Source: JACKGW01 sp964586025 (GTDB taxonomy: Bacteria > Planctomycetota > PLA2 > JAEUHO01). Taken from it: 27,025 bases of DNA. The notes beneath the pieces are model-generated. The model ran no database searches and had not been told where the DNA came from. It worked only from the letters and a program-made list of their open reading frames with translations. A program made the position numbers and the translations under genes. Where the stretch lies: contig CAZPGF010000032.1 of NCBI GenBank assembly GCA_964586025.1, positions 1-27,025 of the forward strand, read 5' to 3'. This document shows positions 8,523 through 14,064 of this stretch, piece by piece. Within the stretch, counting starts at the first letter, position 1; each line of letters starts with the position of its first letter.

Positions 8523-9445
8523 ATCGGGATGGACTCCGGCGTGGCGTGGCGTTCGAAGGCGCGCAGCCGTGTGGAACGAGCGCGCGGGTTGCGACGAACT
8601 TCGTCCTCCATCGGCCGGATCGGTTTGGGCGTCAGGGCGCGCCCGAGGCCCTCGGCGCGCGCGACGCGAAAGGATTCCTTGACGAGTCGTTCCTCTCCCC
8701 CGTGAAACGCGAGGACGACCAGTCGTCCCCCGGGTGCGAGCGCGCGGATCGCAACGCGCAGTCCGCGCTCCAGGTGCTCGAGTTCGTCGTTGACAGCGAT
8801 GCGCAACGCCTGGAACGACCTCGTCGCGGGATCATGTCGCCGCTCGCGCCGAGCGTGGCGTCGCACGACCGCGGCGAACTCGCCGACGGTGCGTACGGGA
8901 CGGGCCCCGACGAGAGCGCGCGCGATCGCTCGCGCCCGGGGCTCCTCACCGTGGTGGAAGAGCAGGTCGGCGAGTTCGCGTTCGGACAACGTGTTGACGA
9001 GGTCGGCGGCGGTGGGTCCGTCGCTCTCCGCGTCGAACCGCATGTCGAGTGGCGCGTCCGCGTACCGGAACGCGAACCCGCGAGCGGGGTCGTCCAGTTG
9101 GAAGGAACTGAGGCCGACGTCGAGCAGGATCCCCCACGGCGCCGATGCGCCGAGGTCCCCCAGGACCTCGGCGAGGTCCGCATAGGACGTTCGGCGCACG
9201 ACGACGCGACTCCCGTACGGAGCGAGTCGTTCGCGCGCGAGGGCGAGAGCCCGTGGGTCGCGGTCGAGCCCGAGCAGGTGCGCGCGCGGTGCGGCGTCCA
9301 GGATCGCGGCGGCGTGACCACCGAGACCGAGCGTGCCGTCCACCACCCACCCCTCGCGCTCGGGCGTGACGTCGAGCCAGGTGAGGACGTCCCTCACCAT
9401 GACCGGCAGATGGAGATGCGAAAGATCGTCGTGTCCCGCGGTCAT
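8519..9445 (-). CDS. rsmH: RsmH (MraW), 16S rRNA C1402 N4-methyltransferase
   Basis: A 308-residue SAM-dependent methyltransferase that modifies N4 of C1402 in 16S rRNA and is classically encoded second in dcw clusters. Visible motifs are HLPVM near residue 12, the SAM-binding DGTLGLGGH at 36-44, LLDVGLSSFQLDDPARGFAF with the following PLDMRFD, and RSFQALRIAVNDEL, which is diagnostic for the family. The C-terminal part contains LAFHGGEERLVK (family LSFHSLEDRxVK, slightly diverged: FHGGEER for FHSLEDR). The ATG at 9445 overlaps the mraZ stop as ATGA. The frame stays open upstream to about 10204, but that stretch overlaps mraZ and its control region and is not part of RsmH. Confidence 0.95.
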   Translation of the reverse strand: MTAGHDDLSHLHLPVMVRDVLTWLDVTPEREGWVVDGTLGLGGHAAAILDAAPRAHLLGLDRDPRALALARERLAPYGSRVVVRRTSYADLAEVLGDLGASAPWGILLDVGLSSFQLDDPARGFAFRYADAPLDMRFDAESDGPTAADLVNTLSERELADLLFHHGEEPRARAIARALVGARPVRTVGEFAAVVRRHARRERRHDPATRSFQALRIAVNDELEHLERGLRVAIRALAPGGRLVVLAFHGGEERLVKESFRVARAEGLGRALTPKPIRPMEDEVRRNPRARSTRLRAFERHATPESIPI

Positions 9446-9897
9446 TCCGCGCGGCGTGCCATGCTCGGACCGGGGTCGGGGAGGGGGAGACTCGACGAGC
9501 CATCGCCGATGTGCTTCTCCCACGCCTCCGGGTCCCACAGTTCGAGATAGGTGTTCATTCCGGCGATACGCACCACTCCCTTCGGGAAGTAGCGGCGCAA
9601 TCGCTCGGGAATCGTGATGCGGCCGGGTCCCTTCAACTCGACGGACTCGGCGTTGTGGAAGAACAGGCGGCGGCCCTTCTGATCGCCGTCGAAGCGGCTC
9701 GGCACATGCCTCGCCGCGAGTTCCTCGTAGACGCGAGCCGGATAGGCCTCGAGGCACGGCACCTCGGCGCTCGGAACGAGGTAGAGGCGCCCGCCGTGGA
9801 GGTCGCGGATCACCGCCGCGAACGACGCCGGCACGACGACGCGATCCTTCGGATCGAGTCGGTGGTCCCGCTGGCCGGTGAAAGGCAGGACGTCCAC
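9442..9897 (-). CDS. mraZ: MraZ, dcw-cluster transcriptional regulator
   Basis: A 151-residue protein with the two SpoVT/AbrB-like repeats of MraZ. The first carries LDPKDRVVVP near residues 14-23, with the D-x-x-x-R signature. The second carries GPGRITIPERLRRYF near 90-104. MraZ is a DNA-binding protein that recognises tandem short repeats in front of its own gene and controls dcw expression in several bacteria. Start: GTG at 9897, with GGGAG about 10 nt upstream; no in-frame ATG precedes it usefully. It is the first gene of the cluster, and repeats with a 10-bp period lie at 9928-9957. The C-terminal tail after about residue 130 is low-complexity. Confidence 0.93.
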   Translation of the reverse strand: MDVLPFTGQRDHRLDPKDRVVVPASFAAVIRDLHGGRLYLVPSAEVPCLEAYPARVYEELAARHVPSRFDGDQKGRRLFFHNAESVELKGPGRITIPERLRRYFPKGVVRIAGMNTYLELWDPEAWEKHIGDGSSSLPLPDPGPSMARRAE

Positions 9898-9927
9898 GGC
9901 GTGAGGGCTCCCTCCGGATGCCCCCCA

Positions 9928-9957
9928 ACATTACACTCCATGACACTGGCTGACAAT
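9928..9957 (-). promoter_or_regulatory. Candidate MraZ operator: three direct repeats with 10-bp period
   Basis: On the plus strand, units of exactly 10 bp contain TTACACT (9931-9937), TGACACT (9941-9947) and TGACAAT (9951-9957), consensus TKACAMT. The three copies are in phase, 31 bp before the mraZ start. Known MraZ operators are likewise three or four short direct repeats spaced by one helical turn, although the E. coli core is TGGG rather than this sequence. The identification is an inference from spacing, position and copy number. Confidence 0.6.
9930..9956 (-). promoter_or_regulatory. Candidate promoter of the dcw cluster
   Basis: On the minus strand, TTGTCA (9956-9951, five of six bases of the -35 consensus) is followed after 15 bp by TGTAAT (9935-9930, five of six of the -10), or after 17 bp by the poorer TAATGT. 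This is the only AT-richer patch in the region. It coincides exactly with the 10-bp repeats, so MraZ binding there would block RNA polymerase. The 15-bp spacer is short, which lowers confidence. Confidence 0.4.
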
Positions 9958-10192
9958 AGCCAGGAACTGGATTCCACCCACGGCCCTGACCCGGCCCGGC
10001 CGAGACCCGGCGAACGAGGGGCCCAGAGCCCGGATGGAAGGGATTTGCGGGCGTGGGGCGGGACCACCCCCATCGCGATCCGCACGGACCGGCGGGGCCC
10101 GCGCGGGGTGCGGAGTCGCGGCGATTTGACACCGCGTGACCCGCCATCCGGTTCCCGGGCCGCCCGGACGGGCCAGGGAGCCGGGGCCTCGC
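9958..10192. other. Intergenic region with no gene seen
   Basis: Together with the flanking control elements, about 320 bp separate mraZ from the SRP RNA gene. This central part has no convincing start codon with ribosome site, no tRNA fold and no repeat array. A perfect TTGACA occurs on the plus strand at 10126-10131, but nothing like a -10 element follows at 16-18 bp. Frames open here are continuations from neighbouring genes. Confidence 0.6.
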
Positions 10193-10198
10193 TACACT
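10193..10198 (+). promoter_or_regulatory. Candidate -10 element of the SRP RNA gene
   Basis: TACACT (four of six of the -10 consensus, with the key T, A and final T kept) ends 20 bp before the predicted 5' end of the SRP RNA. No good -35 hexamer is visible at the right distance. A short 5' leader removed by processing, as known for E. coli 4.5S RNA, would fit this spacing. Confidence 0.3.
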
Positions 10199-10218
10199 CC
10201 CCACCCCAACGCGCCCGG

Positions 10219-10326
10219 GAGGACGGTCACGGTCCGAGGGGTCGGCGGCCTCGAATCGGGTCAGGTCCGGAAGGAAGCAGCCCTAAGGGTTCCCTCCGGT
10301 GTCCTCGGCGCTCCGTGACCGTCCTC
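10219..10326 (+). ncRNA. ffs: Signal recognition particle RNA, small bacterial (4.5S) type
   Basis: The SRP RNA binds Ffh and targets ribosomes making membrane and secreted proteins to the FtsY receptor. The nearly invariant apical core GTCAGGTCCGGAAGGAAGCA, including the GGAA tetraloop and the asymmetric Ffh-binding loop, is at 10260-10279. The ends form a long perfect stem: 10221-10232 (GGACGGTCACGG) pairs with 10313-10324 (CCGTGACCGTCC), extended by two more pairs. A second helix pairs CCGAGG near 10234-10239 with CCTCGG near 10303-10308. The total, about 108 nt, fits the 4.5S type without an Alu domain. The 3' half (10283-10326) is antisense to the end of the EamA gene. No U-rich terminator follows. 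Confidence 0.93.
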
Positions 10327-11269
10327 TCGCGCGCGCGGCCCGCTGGCGGCTCGTGGCGCCCAGGTAGATGCCGACGAGGATCGACGCGGCACCGATGACC
10401 TCGTGCGTGGTCAGGTGTTCCCCGTGGAAGGCCACGCCGCCGAGCGTCGCGAACGTCGGCTGAAGCAACAGGAGCAGGGCGCCGAGGGCCGCCGGTATCC
10501 GCGAGAGGTTGCGGGTCAGCAGGACCCACGCGGCGGCCTGAACGACGAGCGCCAGCCCAAGGACCGACCACCACGCCTGCGCGCCGACGATGCGCATCGG
10601 TTCGTCCCGAAGGAGTGCCCACGCTCCCGACGCCGTGGCGGTCGCGCACGACGCCCACACCATCAGCGCGATCGTCGACGGCTGTTCGGGTCGTTGCCGA
10701 GCGCGACGCAGCATCAGCAGGAAACTCGCGTACCAGACGCCCGTCAGAAGGCCCAGCACGATGCCGATCGAGGGAAGTGCCGGCAGGTCGCGCGGCGTCC
10801 AGGTCCCCGCGACGAAGGAGACGCCGACGATCGCCAGCGCCACGCCGACTCCCAACCTCCGTCCGCCGCGCTCTCCGAGGACGAAAACGCCGACGAGCGA
10901 GACCCAGACCACCTGCGTGTTCGCGAGCACCGTCGCGAGCCCGGCTCCGGCGCGGCCCATGCGATGGATGGCCTCGTGCCACATCACGAGATCGAGCGCG
11001 AAGAACAGCCCCGCGCCGATGGCGAGCACGCGCACCGGTGCCGACAGACGCAACGACACGCCGGAGAGTCGCGCGACGAGCGCGAGCGCGAGCCCGCCGA
11101 GCGACGTGCGCCAGAAGCAACACGCCGCGGGTCCGAGCGGCTCGGGCACGACGTTCTTCACGAGCAGCGGCGCGCACGAGAGCAACACGGCGCCGACGGC
11201 GACGCCGCCGATCGCGGCCCAGTCGAGCGTGCGCTCCTCACTCCTCCCCGGGGTGGGGGCAACCGCCAT
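10283..11269 (-). CDS. EamA-family (DMT superfamily) transporter
   Basis: A 328-residue inner-membrane protein with about ten hydrophobic segments arranged as two EamA repeats (roughly residues 20-150 and 165-300). The end of the first repeat has the typical SLVGVFVLGERGGRRLGVGVALAIVGV and the end of the second has ATLGGVAFHGEHLTTHEVIGAASILVGIYL, the usual Glu-containing turn before the last helix. Members of this superfamily export or exchange small metabolites; the substrate cannot be told from sequence. The ATG at 11269 lies 43 bp downstream of tRNA-Ser on the same strand, so read-through from the tRNA promoter is possible. The basic C-terminal tail (about the last 15 codons) is encoded antisense to the SRP RNA gene and is probably dispensable. 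Confidence 0.85.
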   Translation of the reverse strand: MAVAPTPGRSEERTLDWAAIGGVAVGAVLLSCAPLLVKNVVPEPLGPAACCFWRTSLGGLALALVARLSGVSLRLSAPVRVLAIGAGLFFALDLVMWHEAIHRMGRAGAGLATVLANTQVVWVSLVGVFVLGERGGRRLGVGVALAIVGVSFVAGTWTPRDLPALPSIGIVLGLLTGVWYASFLLMLRRARQRPEQPSTIALMVWASCATATASGAWALLRDEPMRIVGAQAWWSVLGLALVVQAAAWVLLTRNLSRIPAALGALLLLLQPTFATLGGVAFHGEHLTTHEVIGAASILVGIYLGATSRQRAARARGRSRSAEDTGGNP

Positions 11270-11290
11270 GCGGAGTCGAACCCTCGCGAG

Positions 11291-11305
11291 CCCGCTGAGT
11301 GCGGG
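11291..11305 (-). terminator. Weak hairpin after tRNA-Ser
   Basis: CCCGC and GCGGG can form a 5-bp stem with a 5-nt loop 7 bp beyond the tRNA 3' end. No run of U follows, so it may be a processing or attenuation structure rather than a true terminator. Included as a weak call only. Confidence 0.2.
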
Positions 11306-11312
11306 GAGAGAG

Positions 11313-11402
11313 TGGCGGAGAGGACAGGATTTGAACCTGCGATGCCCTTTCGAGCATACGCGCTTTCCAAGCGCGCGCCTTCGACCTCTCGGCCACCTCT
11401 CC
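11313..11402 (-). tRNA. tRNA-Ser, anticodon GGA
   Basis: A 90-nt class II tRNA. The acceptor stem GGAGAGG (11402-11396) pairs with CCTCTCC, followed by discriminator G and an encoded CCA (11315-11313). The D arm begins TGGCCGAGAGG. The anticodon loop CTTGGAAAG gives anticodon GGA, reading UCC and UCU serine codons. A long variable arm precedes the T arm, whose loop reads GGTTCAAATCC. The long variable arm plus GGA anticodon makes serine certain. The gene stands alone between the lipoprotein gene and the EamA transporter. Confidence 0.97.
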
Positions 11403-11425
11403 GCGCTTAGGACAGGAACCGGCGA

Positions 11426-11454
11426 AGGATAACGCCCCGCGGTACCGCTGTCAG
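11426..11454 (-). promoter_or_regulatory. Promoter of tRNA-Ser
   Basis: On the minus strand, CTGACA (11454-11449, five of six of TTGACA) and TATCCT (11431-11426, four of six of TATAAT) are separated by the ideal 17 bp. Transcription would begin about 15-20 nt before the tRNA 5' end at 11402. The -35 element includes the TGA stop codon of the upstream lipoprotein gene. Confidence 0.55.
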
Positions 11455-12950
11455 CGAACGCGCCGGAAGATGCCGTCGCGGTCGCTCGGAACCAACCGCC
11501 CCTGCCACTGGATGCCGTCGGCGGCGTTCGTCACGTGAAGGAAGGACGACGGGGCCCAGTCCTCACCCAACGGCGACGCCTCGCCCGACACGGCGACCTT
11601 GAAGAATCCGGTGAACGGGACCAGCCAGTACACGCCGTCTCGACCATCGATCAGCTCGTTCGAAAAGCCGAGGCTGCCACTTCGCGACGCGGAGAAGAGC
11701 GGCGGGCGATCGACGCTCGGGAAGATCGTCCCCATCGCGCCACCGCCGGGAGCCGCTCTTCCCTCGTAGACCGCCAGTTCCGGCTCGGCGGTCGGGCTGA
11801 GCAGTCCGCAGATGGCCACGTCGATGCCGTTCCCGGCGCCCTGCACTTCAGCGGCGAAGTAGGGGATGCTCGTCCCGCTCTCCTGGTGGAGGAGGCGCAG
11901 CAGCCCGAAGGTCCCTCCCGCCGTGCCCGCAGCGATACCGCCGCGGCGCGCGAGGATCTCCCCGGCGAGCGGGCTTCCGTACAGCAACACGTCGTCGTTC
12001 GCGGCGAGCGAACCGACGGCACGCCACGCGACGTTGTTGGTGCTGTAGACGATCAGCGGCTCCCCCGCGTGAAGCGTGGCGATGCTGCCGCCGCCGAACA
12101 GGCCGTCGCCGGACGACGCGATCCGATCGAACGTGGTGAATCCCGGACGTCCCGTGTACAGCCGGTCAGTCGCGTCGCTGGCGTCGGCGACGAACGCAAA
12201 GCGATCCCCCGCCGGAGCGACGCCGAACGCGGTGAGCGCCGCGACGGTGACGCCGAGCGAAAGGGGATCGCCGGGGGCGACGTGGAGCGAGAGCGACGTG
12301 CCGTCCGACGGCGCGCTGAACAAGCACGGAGCGGTGACGGATCCGGTCGCGAAGAACCAGGCGCGGCCGTTGTCGTCCACCGCGACGTCGTCCGGATCGA
12401 TCGCGTCGATCTCGCCCGCGAGGCCCGCGCCGGCGAGCGAATCGCGATCGTAGATCACGCGCACCGGGTCGTCGGCGGCGCCGCCGTCGATCGTGACGGA
12501 CACGAGCCCGAACGTGCGTCCGTCGGCGTTCCCGGTGAGCGTGACCCACGCGACGAGGACGCCGTCGGCCGTGATCCAGACGCGCTCGACCGAGGCGATC
12601 GCACCCGTCGGAAGGCCTGGCGCCGCCTCGCCCGCCGTCAGTGCCTCGATCGAGGCTCCGTCGGGATCCACGACGAGGACGATCCACGGAACGCTCATGT
12701 TCGTCGTGGGGACGACGACCGCGCTGTGGCCTCCCGCGGCGAGCGCCATCCGCGGCGGGTCGATGCCGCCGATCGGGAGTTGGCCGACGTCTCCGACCGT
12801 CGGCCCGGGAAGCGGATCGCCCTCGAGCACGACGGTCTGGAACTGACCGGCGGGGTTCTCGTCCCCGCCCCCGCCCGACCCGCCGCCGCAAGCGGACAGC
12901 GCGAGGCAGAGGACGAAGGAGACGCAACAACGAAGCGCGACGTGGGACAT
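11451..12950 (-). CDS. Repeat-type lipoprotein of unknown function
   Basis: A 499-residue predicted lipoprotein. The signal peptide is about 21 residues with lipobox LSAC, then a GGGSGGGG linker, so the mature protein is probably anchored to a membrane. The rest is beta-rich and repetitive. Segments such as EGDPLPGPTVGD, GEAAPGLPTGAI, APGDPLSLGVTV and EGRAAPGGGAMG recur, each followed by a stretch of alternating hydrophobic residues. This G-(D/E)-x-x-PG pattern resembles repeat proteins common in Planctomycetota and related phyla and suggests a beta-propeller-like fold. No catalytic motif is seen. The ATG at 12950 has a good GGGAGGA ribosome site 5 nt upstream. The gene lies about 50 bp after korB on the same strand. 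Function is not recognised. Confidence 0.8.
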   Translation of the reverse strand: MSHVALRCCVSFVLCLALSACGGGSGGGGDENPAGQFQTVVLEGDPLPGPTVGDVGQLPIGGIDPPRMALAAGGHSAVVVPTTNMSVPWIVLVVDPDGASIEALTAGEAAPGLPTGAIASVERVWITADGVLVAWVTLTGNADGRTFGLVSVTIDGGAADDPVRVIYDRDSLAGAGLAGEIDAIDPDDVAVDDNGRAWFFATGSVTAPCLFSAPSDGTSLSLHVAPGDPLSLGVTVAALTAFGVAPAGDRFAFVADASDATDRLYTGRPGFTTFDRIASSGDGLFGGGSIATLHAGEPLIVYSTNNVAWRAVGSLAANDDVLLYGSPLAGEILARRGGIAAGTAGGTFGLLRLLHQESGTSIPYFAAEVQGAGNGIDVAICGLLSPTAEPELAVYEGRAAPGGGAMGTIFPSVDRPPLFSASRSGSLGFSNELIDGRDGVYWLVPFTGFFKVAVSGEASPLGEDWAPSSFLHVTNAADGIQWQGRLVPSDRDGIFRRVR

Positions 12951-13002
12951 GGAATCCTCCCGAATCCCTGGTTAGCGCGCCGCCCCTCGCGCCGGACGGG
13001 GT

Positions 13003-14064
13003 CTAACGGAGCGACTCGTTCAGCGCGGCGAGTGCAGCCGCCGGAGGACGCAGCCGTTCGATCGGCAGGCCGTACAGCGGCTCCGAGGGCAGGTGCATCT
13101 CCGCCGCGAGCGACGGGGTCTTCGGGTCGAAGTAGAAGAGACCGGTCAGGAACCGCGAGGGATCGTCGCGATCCGCGCGCAACAGGTTCAGCGCGGCGGT
13201 CTTGTCGCGCGGATCGTGCATCGTGTCGTCCAGGCGGCGCACCCAGATCGAACCGCCGTCCGGCATCGGCACCTCAACGTGCTCGCCCTCGCGGAAGTCG
13301 GTGTCCGGAGCATCCCACGCCGGCACGAAGCCCAGTTCATGGACGCGGCCCTCATGGTCGCGGCCGTAGTCGTACGACTTCGTGGATCCCTCGTGGTTGT
13401 TGAAGGTGACGCACGGCGACAGCACGTCGAGGACGGCCGTGCCTTCGTAGGCGATCGCGGCCTTCAGGAGCGCGAGCAGTTGCTTGCGATCGGCCGAGAA
13501 GGAGCGTGCGACGAAACCGCATCCGAGATCGATCGCCATCGTGCAGAGGTCGATCGGCGGCAGTTCGTTTACGGTCCCGTCCTTGAGTCGGCTGCCCTCG
13601 TCGGCGGTCGCGCTGAACTGGCCCTTCGTCAGCCCGTAGACGCCGTTGTTCTCGATGACGTAGACGACCGGGGTGTTGCGACGGACCGCGTGCAGGAACT
13701 GCCCCAGACCGATCGACGCCGTGTCGCCGTCGCCCGAAACGCCGATCTGGACCAGCGAGCGGTTCGCCACGGCGACGCCGGTCGCGATGGACGGCATGCG
13801 CCCGTGGACTGAGTTGAAGCCCCACGCGCGGCTCAGGAAGTACGCGGGGGTCTTCGAGGAGCAGCCGATTCCGGAGAGCTTGGCGACACGGTGCGGCTCC
13901 ACCGACATCTCGTAGAACGCCGACACGATCGTGTTCGTGATCACGTCGTGGCCGCAGCCCTTGCACAGCGTGCTCGGCGTGCCCTGGTAGTCGGCGACCT
14001 TGAGGCCGATACGGTTCGTCTTCGGGCCGGCGCCCGGCGCTTCGGCGGTCTGTGCCTCGCTCAT
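13003..14064 (-). CDS. korB: 2-oxoacid:ferredoxin oxidoreductase, beta subunit
   Basis: The 353-residue beta subunit of a 2-oxoacid (probably 2-oxoglutarate) ferredoxin oxidoreductase, which converts a 2-oxoacid and CoA to acyl-CoA and CO2 while reducing ferredoxin. Thiamine diphosphate binding is shown by GDGDTASIG and the NNGVYGLTKGQFSATADEG segment. Four cysteines are placed as in enzymes with a [4Fe-4S] cluster: Cys34 and Cys37 (CKGC), the GIGCSS cysteine, and the VLSPC cysteine near residue 235. The ATG at 14064 overlaps the korA stop as ATGA. AGGAGGT lies 5 nt upstream (14070-14076), inside the end of korA, so beta can be translated efficiently. Whether the substrate is 2-oxoglutarate or pyruvate cannot be settled by eye; the symbol follows the two-subunit Kor type. 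Confidence 0.88.
   Translation of the reverse strand: MSEAQTAEAPGAGPKTNRIGLKVADYQGTPSTLCKGCGHDVITNTIVSAFYEMSVEPHRVAKLSGIGCSSKTPAYFLSRAWGFNSVHGRMPSIATGVAVANRSLVQIGVSGDGDTASIGLGQFLHAVRRNTPVVYVIENNGVYGLTKGQFSATADEGSRLKDGTVNELPPIDLCTMAIDLGCGFVARSFSADRKQLLALLKAAIAYEGTAVLDVLSPCVTFNNHEGSTKSYDYGRDHEGRVHELGFVPAWDAPDTDFREGEHVEVPMPDGGSIWVRRLDDTMHDPRDKTAALNLLRADRDDPSRFLTGLFYFDPKTPSLAAEMHLPSEPLYGLPIERLRPPAAALAALNESLR

Noticed and set aside
10126..10131. Perfect TTGACA on the plus strand as SRP RNA promoter
   Set aside because: No -10-like hexamer lies 16-18 bp downstream and it is almost 90 bp from the RNA start; probably chance.
9446..10204. Extension of rsmH upstream into the mraZ control region
   Set aside because: It would read across mraZ and the operator repeats; RsmH homology starts at MTAGHDD.
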